Notes under the pieces: generated by a model
The model's database searches: none
What the model saw: only the letters and a program-made list of their open reading frames with translations
Told to the model about the DNA's origin: nothing
Part shown: positions 25,198-33,242 of the stretch, piece after piece
Layout: every line of letters begins with the position of its first letter
Numbering within the stretch: position 1 is the stretch's first letter
Origin: Gordonia sp. (in: high G+C Gram-positive bacteria)
Lineage (GTDB): Bacteria; Actinomycetota; Actinomycetes; Mycobacteriales; Mycobacteriaceae
DNA length: 64,000 nucleotides
Assembly (NCBI RefSeq): GCF_020438995.1
Contig: NZ_JAGQTN010000068.1
Coordinates: forward strand, 1 to 64,000
Direction: 5' to 3'
Made by a program: the position numbers and the translations under genes

Positions 25198-26694
25198 ATG
25201 ACTGACGACGATGACGACGCCGAGTTCCGGGAATGGGACCGGCGGGCCTGCGAGCTCGACGAGATCGCCACAGCGGCGGCCGAACGCGGCGATCTGGCCG
25301 CGGCCGGTGCGGCACATGTCGAACTTGCCGACCACATGTTCCAGGTCGCGCCCTACGATGACGTGATCGACGAGTATCTGGCCGCCCGCGAGGCATATCA
25401 GCAGGTCGACACCGTGATGGCGACACGCTGCATGCTAACCATCGGATTCATCGCGGAGAGTGTCGGCGACTACCACACCGCTCAGCAGGCGTTCACGATC
25501 AGTTGTGACGAATGGGACGAGCATGGTGAACGCCGTCTGCACGCCGAGGCGAGCAACAACGTGGGAGGCATGGCGACGCACACCGGCGACTACGAGATCG
25601 CCGAACAGGCTTTGCTCATGGCGATCGCCGAGTACGAGGATCTCGGCCTTCCCGACGAAGCTCTGGGCCCGCGAATCAATCTCGCAAATCTGTACCGGCG
25701 CGCCGGACGCCGAGAGATGGCCGAGTCCGAGTTTCGCGCCGTGCGATCCGCTCTTCCCGCAACGTCTCGCGTGTCCATCCTTTGCACGGCGTCGTTGGGT
25801 GCACTGAATGTCGAATCCTGCCGATTCAGCGAGGCAGTCAGCGAATTGACCGATGCTGTCGAGGGTTTCACCGCTATCGGCGCCATCGACGATGTCCGTG
25901 ACACAACCATGGCGCTCGCCTTCGCACGCGCCATGTCGGGTGATCTGGCGAGTGGCATTTCGACGCTCCTCCAGGTGCGACAGGAGTTTTCCGACATCGG
26001 CCGACCGGACAAGGCGGCCGTGTGCGACTACAATCTCGCGATCTTCTATTTTTCCCAGAATGATTTTGTAGCCTCCGATTTGGCATTCGAGCACGCTGCC
26101 GACGGCCTGGCCCAGGCTGGAATGCACCATCAGATACCCAATCTCTCGTGGAACAGAGTCAAACGCCTACTGACCGAAGCAGGCATGAACCCGGCGCGGC
26201 AGGACGAACTGGTCGCCGAAGCCCTCGACACTGCGGTGTCGTCCGTGATCGCAATCGACTATCAACGATTTCAGTTCGCCGACAGCAGGCGCCGTGCAGA
26301 GTGGACAGCGACATTCGCCGACCGCCTGGCCACCGCCTTCGATATGGCCCACAAGTTCGGGCGACCCGATCTGGTGGCCGATCTCATCGAATCCGGCATC
26401 AACGCCGGCGTACACAACGGCCACGCCGATGATTCCATGAATTCCCTTGCACCATTCGATAATTCAGAATCCGGTTCCCCGCGGTTCGAAACCCCTGACG
26501 ACGATGAATCCGCGGAGACGCTGAGTGCGGCCGCGAGACTGCTGAGCACAGCCGCACTCCCGATGAACCCGCCGCCGGCGCTCATCGCCGCATCGAATAC
26601 GTTGCTGCTCGGACCCCAACGCGAGCTGGCCGGCCGACTCGATCCCCTGCTTGCCGACGTCCTCGCCGCCAGCCCCGAAGTCCGGCTCTGGTAA
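25198..26694 (+). CDS. TPR-repeat protein
   Basis: A 498-residue soluble protein built mainly of helical pairs with tetratricopeptide spacing between about residues 20 and 370 (for example DYHTAQQAFTISCDEWDE, DYEIAEQALLMAIAEYEDLG). A low-complexity acidic stretch at 405-435 and a short C-terminal part follow. TPR proteins bind other proteins, and TPR plus caspase-like proteases form known bacterial immune modules (the CHAT-TPR pairs). ATG 25198 follows an AGGTG. The gene is divergent from the CHAP amidase, and motif copy 4 lies between them. A link to the CHAT protease 7 kb away is inferred. Confidence 0.75.
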   Translation: MTDDDDDAEFREWDRRACELDEIATAAAERGDLAAAGAAHVELADHMFQVAPYDDVIDEYLAAREAYQQVDTVMATRCMLTIGFIAESVGDYHTAQQAFTISCDEWDEHGERRLHAEASNNVGGMATHTGDYEIAEQALLMAIAEYEDLGLPDEALGPRINLANLYRRAGRREMAESEFRAVRSALPATSRVSILCTASLGALNVESCRFSEAVSELTDAVEGFTAIGAIDDVRDTTMALAFARAMSGDLASGISTLLQVRQEFSDIGRPDKAAVCDYNLAIFYFSQNDFVASDLAFEHAADGLAQAGMHHQIPNLSWNRVKRLLTEAGMNPARQDELVAEALDTAVSSVIAIDYQRFQFADSRRRAEWTATFADRLATAFDMAHKFGRPDLVADLIESGINAGVHNGHADDSMNSLAPFDNSESGSPRFETPDDDESAETLSAAARLLSTAALPMNPPPALIAASNTLLLGPQRELAGRLDPLLADVLAASPEVRLW

Positions 26695-26718
26695 CCGGAC
26701 TCCGCACGAGGTCGCCGG

Positions 26719-27075
26719 CTACCCTTTCAAGATCCGCGCGACCACCTCGTCGACCACCTTGTCGCACTCCTGCCGAACGACGTCCTTGTAGCCCGGCACC
26801 TGGGTATCCAGGAAGTGTTGGGCGCCTTCGTGGTCTTCGCTGTCGATGAGCGCCTCGAATTCTGCCAGCTGTACGTCGGTGAGGCTTTCGGACAGGCGCG
26901 TTCCCACTCGAAGCTCAAGTTCTTCGTAGGCCAGTCTCGCGATCTCGACTACGTCGTTGTCGCTGAATGCGCCGGGTAGCCGTTGACGCAGCAGAACATC
27001 GAGCGGGATCAACGAATCGGGTGCGTCCTTGGTAGTTCCGGTGCTGCTGTCGGTCGGATCGGTGGCCACAGTCAT
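26719..27075 (-). CDS. Small acidic helical protein
   Basis: A 118-residue acidic protein with a disordered start and a helical core (residues about 25-115), including LSESLTDVQLAEFEALIDSE. The layout resembles small DUF5663-like proteins, but this is only a resemblance. AAGGAG lies nine bases before ATG 27075, which is preferred over the longer frame; motif copy 5 lies 43 bp upstream, inside that longer frame. No membrane segment. It stands alone, convergent with the TPR gene. Function unknown. Confidence 0.7.
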   Translation of the reverse strand: MTVATDPTDSSTGTTKDAPDSLIPLDVLLRQRLPGAFSDNDVVEIARLAYEELELRVGTRLSESLTDVQLAEFEALIDSEDHEGAQHFLDTQVPGYKDVVRQECDKVVDEVVARILKG

Positions 27076-27118
27076 CTCGGTGTTCTCCTTGTCCCGTGAA
27101 ATAGCTACATCCGCATAT

Positions 27119-27130
27119 CCGTTTCCCCAC
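27119..27130 (-). promoter_or_regulatory. Cluster 2 motif GTGGGGAAACGG, copy 5
   Basis: Exact 12-mer pointing to the small acidic protein gene (start 27075), with AAGGAG further downstream. Confidence 0.6.
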
Positions 27131-27249
27131 CGCAACACGATGAGATTCACCTGAGATTCGCCTTAATGGACGATGTGCCGGCGCCCCTGGCCGGGCTACC
27201 GTGAGCACCACACGCCAGCGGGTCGGATATGGGGATGGTGAGGACAACG

Positions 27250-27429
27250 ATGTACGCGTGCGAACGGTGCTCGGAGCCACTGGTTCCGTGCCCGGATTGC
27301 GGTGGTCACGCCGGCAGTTACAGCATCGCCGGGCTTCTCACCTGCCGACGATGCCGTAACAGCGGACGCTTGTGCCGCGCCCATGATGCGCTGTGGAAGC
27401 TGCCCGCCCCCCGTGTTGTCAGCGATTGA
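27250..27429 (+). CDS. Small zinc-ribbon protein
   Basis: A 59-residue protein with three CxxC pairs (CERC, CPDC, CRRC) and one more cysteine, which should fold around one or two zinc ions, like a rubredoxin-type or DnaJ-type ribbon. GAGG lies six bases before ATG 27250; two upstream ATGs in the same frame (27229, 27235) lack a better site. Its end overlaps the end of the LuxR-like gene on the other strand by 11 bp. Function unknown. Confidence 0.6.
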   Translation: MYACERCSEPLVPCPDCGGHAGSYSIAGLLTCRRCRNSGRLCRAHDALWKLPAPRVVSD

Positions 27430-28039
27430 ATTGGTCGCCGTCGAGCCAGCCGTCGGCGATCAGTTCGATGAGCAGTTGTGACTTGTTGTTCACCGCGCGG
27501 CCCGCGTTGCTGTACCTGGTGACGACGCGGCGGAAATGGGTGCGGACGGTGCTCTCGGAGATGTAGTGCCGCCGGGCCGTCTCGTAGACCGTCGACCCCA
27601 GCACATACGTCGACAGCACTCCCAGTTCCCGTTCGCTGAGATGAACCCTGCCCTTTTTCGGGGTCGGCGCCTGTCGTCCGGAGTCGAGGACGGCACGCAG
27701 CCGTGGTGCCGACTCGGCGACATCGGGAAGGATCAGGGCGTTCGATCCCGCAGCGCCGTCGGCGATCCCGATTCCGACCAGAAGTGCGTCGGGAGCGGCG
27801 GCCCGCGCACGGACAAGGCCGCGTGCACTGCGCGCGACGACCGCCCTGGTTCCGGGCAGCAGCATCGCGCCCGCGGGATACTCGTCGAGGTCGACCGAGG
27901 CGCAGTCGTGTCCGAAACCCCTGATCAGGGCGACGTACGCGGCGTCGGCCAGGTCGTGTTCGGCGACCACCGCCACCTCGTGTCCTGAGGGTAGCGGGTT
28001 GACGGCGATCTCAAGGGCGTCGTTGATGTCTGCGGTCAT
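27419..28039 (-). CDS. LuxR-type regulator with degenerate receiver-like domain
   Basis: A 206-residue protein. The C-terminal ~65 residues are a LuxR/NarL-type helix-turn-helix (LSERELGVLSTYVLG ... SESTVRTHFRR). The N-terminal part has alternating strands and helices like a receiver domain but lacks an obvious phospho-acceptor pattern, so it may sense a ligand or a partner. GGAGGAG lies before ATG 28039; a longer frame starts at 28228 without a better site. It is divergent from the regulator at 28274. It is a candidate to bind the cluster 2 motif. Confidence 0.8.
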   Translation of the reverse strand: MTADINDALEIAVNPLPSGHEVAVVAEHDLADAAYVALIRGFGHDCASVDLDEYPAGAMLLPGTRAVVARSARGLVRARAAAPDALLVGIGIADGAAGSNALILPDVAESAPRLRAVLDSGRQAPTPKKGRVHLSERELGVLSTYVLGSTVYETARRHYISESTVRTHFRRVVTRYSNAGRAVNNKSQLLIELIADGWLDGDQFNR

Positions 28040-28273
28040 GTTCGGCTCCTCCGTCAAGGGACTGCTCCGGTTCGGTTGTCGCCACAGCTGGCCCCACCCG
28101 TCGGCCGCTGCGTCGTTCCGCTGTTCCTGCTGTTCCAGATTCATCTGTTCGGAGCGGGTGTTCAGCACTCTGGACGACAGCTTTGGGTGCGAATCACGCG
28201 TAGGATGGGATGTTCTAGTGAGTTGCACCCCTTATCGCGCACAAGTCGACACTGTTCAGGCATAATCACGCAT
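28040..28273. promoter_or_regulatory. Intergenic region between two divergent regulators
   Basis: 234 bp between the LuxR-type gene (minus) and the second regulator (plus). No copy of the cluster 2 motif is present. Part of it could code for a longer N-terminus of the minus gene (alternative starts at 28144 or 28228). Confidence 0.4.
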
Positions 28274-29011
28274 ATGCCTTCGGGAATGCGCATCCTCATC
28301 GCCTCGCCCCTCGGTGACGTCATCGCCGCTCCGCTGAACGCCAAGTTCGCCGACGCGACCATCACCGTCGCGCGGGACCGGGCCGAGTTCAAACGTGCCA
28401 TCGACGCACAGGTCCGCTTCGACGTCGTGGCGGCCGACCTCATCTTCAACCGCGCCGACCTGGAGTGGACGTTCGACGGCCTCGACGTCATCGACGGGCT
28501 CCGAAAAGCCAACCGGACGGCACCGGTCCTGCTTGCCACGCAAGGACATTCGATGGAAGAAGACCACCTCGCCGAGGCCCGGCTCCGCAACGACGTGGCC
28601 GGGGTGGTCGCCAAGGCCGACGGCTTCCAGGCGCTGGCCACCGCGATGCAGACCGTGGCGCTCGGGCAACCAATGCGGGCCCCCGTCACCGGAAGCAGTC
28701 GGCCGTCGCTGTTCACCCAGTTCCAGGGACGCAAAGGCATCACCGCCGCACGGATGGCCGGGGCCATCGCGTCAGGCAACGCCGCCGACAACGCCACCCT
28801 CGCCGCGGTCACCAAGGTGTCGATCAACACCGCCAACAAGGTCGCCACCAACTACATCGGCCCGCTCATGCGCGCACGCAACGAACACGACGAGCGGCTG
28901 CCGCTGACCCAGCCGTCGGTATACCGCTGGTGCGGGCTGCACGCGCGGTACATCGTCAGCTGGTGCCGGCGGCACGACCACTCCGATGTGCTTGAGCCGC
29001 ATCTGGATTAG
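28274..29011 (+). CDS. Response-regulator-like protein with C-terminal DNA-binding-like region
   Basis: A 245-residue protein. The N-terminal 130 residues follow a receiver-like order of strands and helices, with an aspartate after FDVVAA at the expected strand end and a late AKAD lysine, so part of the phosphorylation site may remain. The C-terminal region (about 150-230) is helical with a helix-turn-helix-like stretch (AADNATLAAVTKVSINTANK), followed by a Trp/Cys/His-rich segment. ATG 28274 is used; ATG 28286 is an alternative. No histidine kinase lies nearby. Its stop codon falls in a short direct repeat shared with the stop of the ThiF-like gene. Confidence 0.7.
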   Translation: MPSGMRILIASPLGDVIAAPLNAKFADATITVARDRAEFKRAIDAQVRFDVVAADLIFNRADLEWTFDGLDVIDGLRKANRTAPVLLATQGHSMEEDHLAEARLRNDVAGVVAKADGFQALATAMQTVALGQPMRAPVTGSSRPSLFTQFQGRKGITAARMAGAIASGNAADNATLAAVTKVSINTANKVATNYIGPLMRARNEHDERLPLTQPSVYRWCGLHARYIVSWCRRHDHSDVLEPHLD

Positions 29012-29032
29012 ATGTCGTCTGGATTAGATGTC
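29002..29032. repeat. 15-bp direct repeat over two convergent stop codons
   Basis: TCTGGATTAGATGTC occurs twice, at 29002-29016 and 29018-29032. The first copy supplies the stop of the plus-strand regulator, and the second supplies the stop of the minus-strand ThiF-like gene. It looks like a small slip duplication. Confidence 0.7.
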
Positions 29033-30031
29033 ATCGATCCGGATGCGATGGCGGCCCGACGGGACGTCGGCGCCGCAGACGATGCGCCGGGCGGTCACCG
29101 CGCCGACGGCTCCGGCCAGCGTGGAGGCGCTGCCCAGTTGCGGCCACGACGGGATCGTCTTGCCCACCTGGCCGAGCGCGACCGTCATCCGGGGGCTGAT
29201 GTCGTCGCCGACGATGGCCCCGGCGATCCGCACCCGCTGAGCCGGATCGCGCAGCGCCTCGGGGTCCAGGTCCGTCACGTCCCCGGCGTTGCCGTGGAAC
29301 AGCGGGTAGCCGGGGTCCAGGTCGTAGCGTTCGACGTCGACGATGACGTTGTCGCCGTCGTCGGTGACCATTACCACCGGAACTCCCAAAGCCCTGGCGT
29401 GGCGGCGGATCTCGACCTTGGTCGCCAGATCGTCGACCTCCTCCAGCACGATGTCGGCGGGCTGGGTTCCGCGTCCGCCGAGGAATGCGCGGGCATTCTC
29501 GGCGGTGTACCCGTCGCCGAAGACGGTGACGTCGGTGTACGGGTCGGCCTCCAGAATCCGTCGTCGGGCGAGCTCGGCCTTGGACTTGCCCAGGTCGCAC
29601 ACCGAGCCGGCGAGCCGGTTCAGGTTCGTCAGGCCCAGGGTGTCGGGGTCGGCGATCCGTAGAGTCCGCGCGCCGGTCATCGCGCACGCGTGCAGGATCG
29701 ACGCCCCGACGCTCAGCCCCGCGACCGCGACCACCGCACCCGACCAGCGGCGCTGCTCGGCGTCGGTGATCAGGTAGCGGTTGCGTGCGGTGCGCAGCCG
29801 GTAGAACGTCTCCGCATCGGGCAGACGCACCATCGCCTGTCGCCACGGGTACACGATGTACCGGGTGATCAGGTCCGCGTCGCCGGTGCCGGGATATCCG
29901 CGGATGGGATCGAGCCGGAACAGTTCGACGAGTTCTTCGCGGGCGATGTTCCATGCGTCGACGACGTCGTACTGGTCGGCGAGTTCGGCGATGCGGTCGC
30001 GGTCGTCGACGGGGTGCAGGATCTCGATCAT
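29024..30031 (-). CDS. E1/ThiF-like adenylyltransferase
   Basis: A 335-residue protein. Residues about 115-300 match the E1/MoeB/ThiF adenylation fold: a glycine-rich VAGLSVGAS loop in place of GxGxxG, ADPD for ribose binding, the TNLNR segment with a following GKSKAE that gives the conserved Asn, Arg and Lys, and a later VDD. No CxxC zinc site or obvious catalytic cysteine was found, so it may only adenylate its target. The N-terminal ~115 residues are family-specific. AAAGGAG lies before ATG 30031. It follows the PaaK-like gene by 25 bp, so the two probably make or attach one product. Confidence 0.75.
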   Translation of the reverse strand: MIEILHPVDDRDRIAELADQYDVVDAWNIAREELVELFRLDPIRGYPGTGDADLITRYIVYPWRQAMVRLPDAETFYRLRTARNRYLITDAEQRRWSGAVVAVAGLSVGASILHACAMTGARTLRIADPDTLGLTNLNRLAGSVCDLGKSKAELARRRILEADPYTDVTVFGDGYTAENARAFLGGRGTQPADIVLEEVDDLATKVEIRRHARALGVPVVMVTDDGDNVIVDVERYDLDPGYPLFHGNAGDVTDLDPEALRDPAQRVRIAGAIVGDDISPRMTVALGQVGKTIPSWPQLGSASTLAGAVGAVTARRIVCGADVPSGRHRIRIDDI

Positions 30032-30056
30032 GTTGTGCTCCTTTGGTTGTGGTTGA

Positions 30057-31505
30057 TCAGACGGCCGGGCGGACATGCGCGTTCTTGGGTGCGCCCGGAA
30101 CGAAGGGACCGGTTCCATGAACGTGGAAGTCGATTCGGGGGGTGGTGCGATCGCCGTATTGGCCATGCAACGTCCGGAATTCAGAGTTGTTGGCGATGAG
30201 TGCGTCCAGGCAGCGTCCGACCAGCGCTTCTTTCAGGGCGCTGGTTTCCTTTCCCGATTCCGCGACTTCGACTGAGATTGTCAGAGTCTGGTTGAAATCG
30301 CCATCGAATTTCCGGTCGATGACGAACCGGCCGGTGACGTGGTCGATCACTTCGTCGGCGTCGAACGCCTCCTGCAGGTCACCGGCATAGATGTTGAGGC
30401 TGTAGAACTGCGCGACGACATCGGGTCGCCCGGCGAGGACCAGGAAGCCGTCCGCGGGATCGATCCGATCAACCAGATCCCCATGGCCGCAACCATTCAC
30501 GATGCTTCGCAGGGCCGCGCCCGAGAACACCGCACCCTGATCGTTGATGCGGTAGCGGATCATCGGGATCGACGAATCGAGGGTGAACAGCAGGAAACCG
30601 TCGTCATCGACCTCGGCGTACCGCCGCTCCGGGTCATACCGGACGAATGTCGGCTGCCGAGTCTGGTTGCCCCCGAACAGTTCCAGGCTCAACACCGCGT
30701 CGGTGGCGGCACGGCGGCGGATGTCGGTGGTCAGCGCAGTCTCATGTCCCATCACACCCGCCTCGGCGGTACCGTAAATCAGGCATACCCGACCGGGATC
30801 GCCGGGATGCCCGATCCGGTTCAGCACGTGATCGCGCCACGATTCGGTGATCGCCTCACCCGCCAACAGGATCTTGATGTCCTGATCAAGCGCACTCTCG
30901 GGTGCCTTATCGAGGACATCCTTGATCGACGGCGGATAACCGGCCAGCACCACGTGGTCGTAGCGCGGTCCGAGGGCGGACAAGGTGTGCACCGCCATAT
31001 CGACCGGGAGGCCGGGGGTGACCATCGACAGCCGGTACCCACGCTCACGCAGACCCAGCATCGCCTGGTAGGTATAGGTCCCGCCTATCCAGGTGCCCAT
31101 CGCAAAGCACACGATGACGAGCGTCGTTCGGGTATCGGCGCCGAAGCCGTCGCGGAGAATCCGTTCGTGGGCATCGACGGCATCGTCGAGCGCGACCTCG
31201 TCACGCGGGACGAACGTCGGCACACCCGACGAACCGGACGTGGACGACCATGTGCCGCATCCGGCGATATCGCCATGCCACATCAGATCCTGCACCTCGT
31301 AGCCGCGCAGGTAATCGGCCTTGGTCGTGGCCGGGAGGGCCTCGAACTCGGCCGATCCACCGACCATGGTGGTGGTATTACCTTGCGCACGAAGGTAATC
31401 CGCGTATGCCGGGACATCGCGTATCGCGCGGTTGGTAGTCTCGATAGCGTGCGCGAGGCCCGCCCGTGTCGTCGTATACAGAGGTCGTACTAATTCACTG
31501 GTCAT
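30057..31505 (-). CDS. PaaK-like adenylate-forming enzyme
   Basis: A 482-residue member of the phenylacetate-CoA-ligase-like branch of adenylate-forming enzymes. It shows TSGSSGVPT (about 100) for the phosphate loop, an IYGTAEAG motif (about 250) in the aromatic-acid ligase position, and an arginine-rich PMIRYRINDQG segment later. It lacks a peptidyl-carrier domain. In this family an acid is activated with ATP and passed to CoA or another acceptor; the substrate here is unknown. AAGAAGG precedes ATG 31505, and motif copy 6 ends ten bases upstream. It forms an operon with the ThiF-like gene. Confidence 0.8.
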   Translation of the reverse strand: MTSELVRPLYTTTRAGLAHAIETTNRAIRDVPAYADYLRAQGNTTTMVGGSAEFEALPATTKADYLRGYEVQDLMWHGDIAGCGTWSSTSGSSGVPTFVPRDEVALDDAVDAHERILRDGFGADTRTTLVIVCFAMGTWIGGTYTYQAMLGLRERGYRLSMVTPGLPVDMAVHTLSALGPRYDHVVLAGYPPSIKDVLDKAPESALDQDIKILLAGEAITESWRDHVLNRIGHPGDPGRVCLIYGTAEAGVMGHETALTTDIRRRAATDAVLSLELFGGNQTRQPTFVRYDPERRYAEVDDDGFLLFTLDSSIPMIRYRINDQGAVFSGAALRSIVNGCGHGDLVDRIDPADGFLVLAGRPDVVAQFYSLNIYAGDLQEAFDADEVIDHVTGRFVIDRKFDGDFNQTLTISVEVAESGKETSALKEALVGRCLDALIANNSEFRTLHGQYGDRTTPRIDFHVHGTGPFVPGAPKNAHVRPAV

Positions 31506-31515
31506 GCCTTCTTGA

Positions 31516-31527
31516 CCGTTTCCCCAG
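31516..31527 (-). promoter_or_regulatory. Cluster 2 motif, copy 6
   Basis: CTGGGGAAACGG on the minus strand, ten bases before the PaaK-like ATG. The closeness to the start codon argues against a -35 element here, unless translation begins further in. Confidence 0.55.
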
Positions 31528-31580
31528 AGTTTTGCGAGCACGACACAGGCGGCTGCGCCGGGCGTGGCACAGTGAAGACC

Positions 31581-32972
31581 ATGCTGTTGCCGTATCTGAA
31601 CCCCGCCGCACCCGACGCCGCCGACGCCCTGCGCATCGGCGACGACAGTCTGTCGCGGGAGGACCTCGTCGGGGTGGCGACGGCCGTCGCCGAACGGATC
31701 GCCGGAGCTCGGGTTGTTGCGGTGCTGGCGCGGCCGACGAGCGAGACGGTGCTGGCGGTGCTCGGGGGGCTGATAGCCGGGGTCACCGTGGTGCCGGTGC
31801 CGCCGGATTCGGGGCCTCGGGAGATCGGGCACATCCTCTCCGACTCCGGCGCGCAGGGGTGGCTCGGGACGGCGCCCGACGGTGCCACCTTGCCGGTGGT
31901 TCCGGTACGGCGGTACGCCAAGTCGTGGCATCGGCATCCCGAGCCGCCCGCCGATCACGCCGCGTTCATCCTGTACACCTCGGGAACGACGGGACTACCC
32001 AAGGGCGTACCGATCACCCGGCGCGCCATCGCCGCCGGACTCGACGCCCTCGCCGATGCCTGGCAGTGGACTACCGATGATGTTCTGGCACAAGGTCTTC
32101 CGTTGTTCCATGTGCACGGGCTGATCCTCGGGATCCTGGGGCCGCTGCGCCGGGGCAGCTCGGTGATCCACACCGGTTCCCCCACGCCTTCTCTATACGC
32201 CGGTGCCGCCGCTCGCGGTGCGACGATGTTCTTCGGGGTGCCGACGGTATGGTCGCGGGTGGCCGCCGATACCGCTGCGGCACAGGCGTTGTCGTCGTCC
32301 CGGTTGCTGATCTCGGGGAGCGCGCCGCTTCCGGTACCCACCTTCGACGCTATCCGGTCGCTGACCGGACACCAGATAGTCGAACGCTACGGTATGACCG
32401 AAACACTCATCACCGTCAGCACCCGCTCCGACGGTGAACGACGGCCCGGCTGGGTGGGGTTGCCGCTGACCGGTGTCGAAACGCGGTTGCGGGAAGGGGA
32501 ATCCGACGTTCCGCACGACGGTGAATCCGTCGGGGATCTGCTGGTGCGGGGGCCAATGGTCGGTACTCGGTATCTGAACCGGCCGGAGGCGACCGCCGAA
32601 TCGTGGATCGGGGACGGGTGGTTCGCCACCGGCGACGTCGCGGTGATCGACGGTTCCGGGATGCACCGGATCGTCGGGCGGCGATCCACCGACCTCATCA
32701 AATCCGGAGGCTTCCGCATCGGGGCCGGGGAGATCGAAACCGTTCTCCTCGGGCATGATTCGGTGCGCGAGGTGGCCGTGATCGGGGTTCCGGACGATGA
32801 CCTCGGGCAGCGGATCGTCGCGTATGTTGTCGGGGACAGGGTCGAGGAGTCCGTGCTCATCGACCTGGTCGCGTCGCAGCTGTCACATCACAAGCGGCCC
32901 AGGGAGATCCGGTATATCGATGCGTTGCCGCGCAACGCGATGGGCAAGGTGCAGAAGAAGCTGCTCGAGTAG
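31581..32972 (+). CDS. fadD36: Acyl-CoA synthetase, FadD36-like
   Basis: A 463-residue ATP-dependent acyl-CoA ligase. The phosphate loop LYTSGTTGLPKG (about 134), the ERYGMTET motif, and the C-terminal lysine region NAMGKVQKK are all present, so the enzyme should activate a carboxylic acid as acyl-AMP and pass it to CoA. Length and sequence style fit mycobacterial FadD36 (about 470 residues). ATG 31581 is preferred to the longer frame, which overlaps the promoter region of the divergent PaaK-like gene. It marks the right edge of the accessory island. Confidence 0.8.
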   Translation: MLLPYLNPAAPDAADALRIGDDSLSREDLVGVATAVAERIAGARVVAVLARPTSETVLAVLGGLIAGVTVVPVPPDSGPREIGHILSDSGAQGWLGTAPDGATLPVVPVRRYAKSWHRHPEPPADHAAFILYTSGTTGLPKGVPITRRAIAAGLDALADAWQWTTDDVLAQGLPLFHVHGLILGILGPLRRGSSVIHTGSPTPSLYAGAAARGATMFFGVPTVWSRVAADTAAAQALSSSRLLISGSAPLPVPTFDAIRSLTGHQIVERYGMTETLITVSTRSDGERRPGWVGLPLTGVETRLREGESDVPHDGESVGDLLVRGPMVGTRYLNRPEATAESWIGDGWFATGDVAVIDGSGMHRIVGRRSTDLIKSGGFRIGAGEIETVLLGHDSVREVAVIGVPDDDLGQRIVAYVVGDRVEESVLIDLVASQLSHHKRPREIRYIDALPRNAMGKVQKKLLE

Positions 32973-33007
32973 GACGTCCGAGGTGATTGGGTCATGTGCT
33001 CGTCTCG

Positions 33008-33059
33008 CCGGACCCTTCGTGACCCTCGCTCGTACCTCGCTTCGGCCTCAGGGATCAAG
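33008..33059 (+). repeat. Dispersed CTCAGGGATCAAG element, copy A
   Basis: Copy of an intergenic element of about 52 bp. It starts CCGGACCCTTCG and ends CTCAGGGATCAAG, with a CTCGCT core. Related copies lie at 35982, 36242 (reverse), 37553, 59663 and 59860 (reverse). Confidence 0.7.
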
Positions 33060-33225
33060 ATGTCTGGCCGCGTCGGCAACACTGCGCGGCGGAGTGGTGG
33101 TGCGGTCACCGTTCGCGCTCCCACTCGTCAAGATGTCTGGCCGCGTCGGCAACACTGCGCGGGCCGCTGTGTTGACGGGAACATTCACCGTCGCCGATCA
33201 AGATGTCTGGCCGCGTCGGCAACGG
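33056..33225 (+). repeat. Tandem array after element A
   Basis: Three spaced copies of CAAGATGTCTGGCCGCGTCG starting at 33056, 33129 and 33199 (spacing 73 and 70 bp). They begin with the end of element A. The 270-bp gap between the fadD36-like and trpB-like genes (convergent) holds nothing else. Confidence 0.7.
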
Positions 33226-33242
33226 TGTCCTAGCCGACTCGA

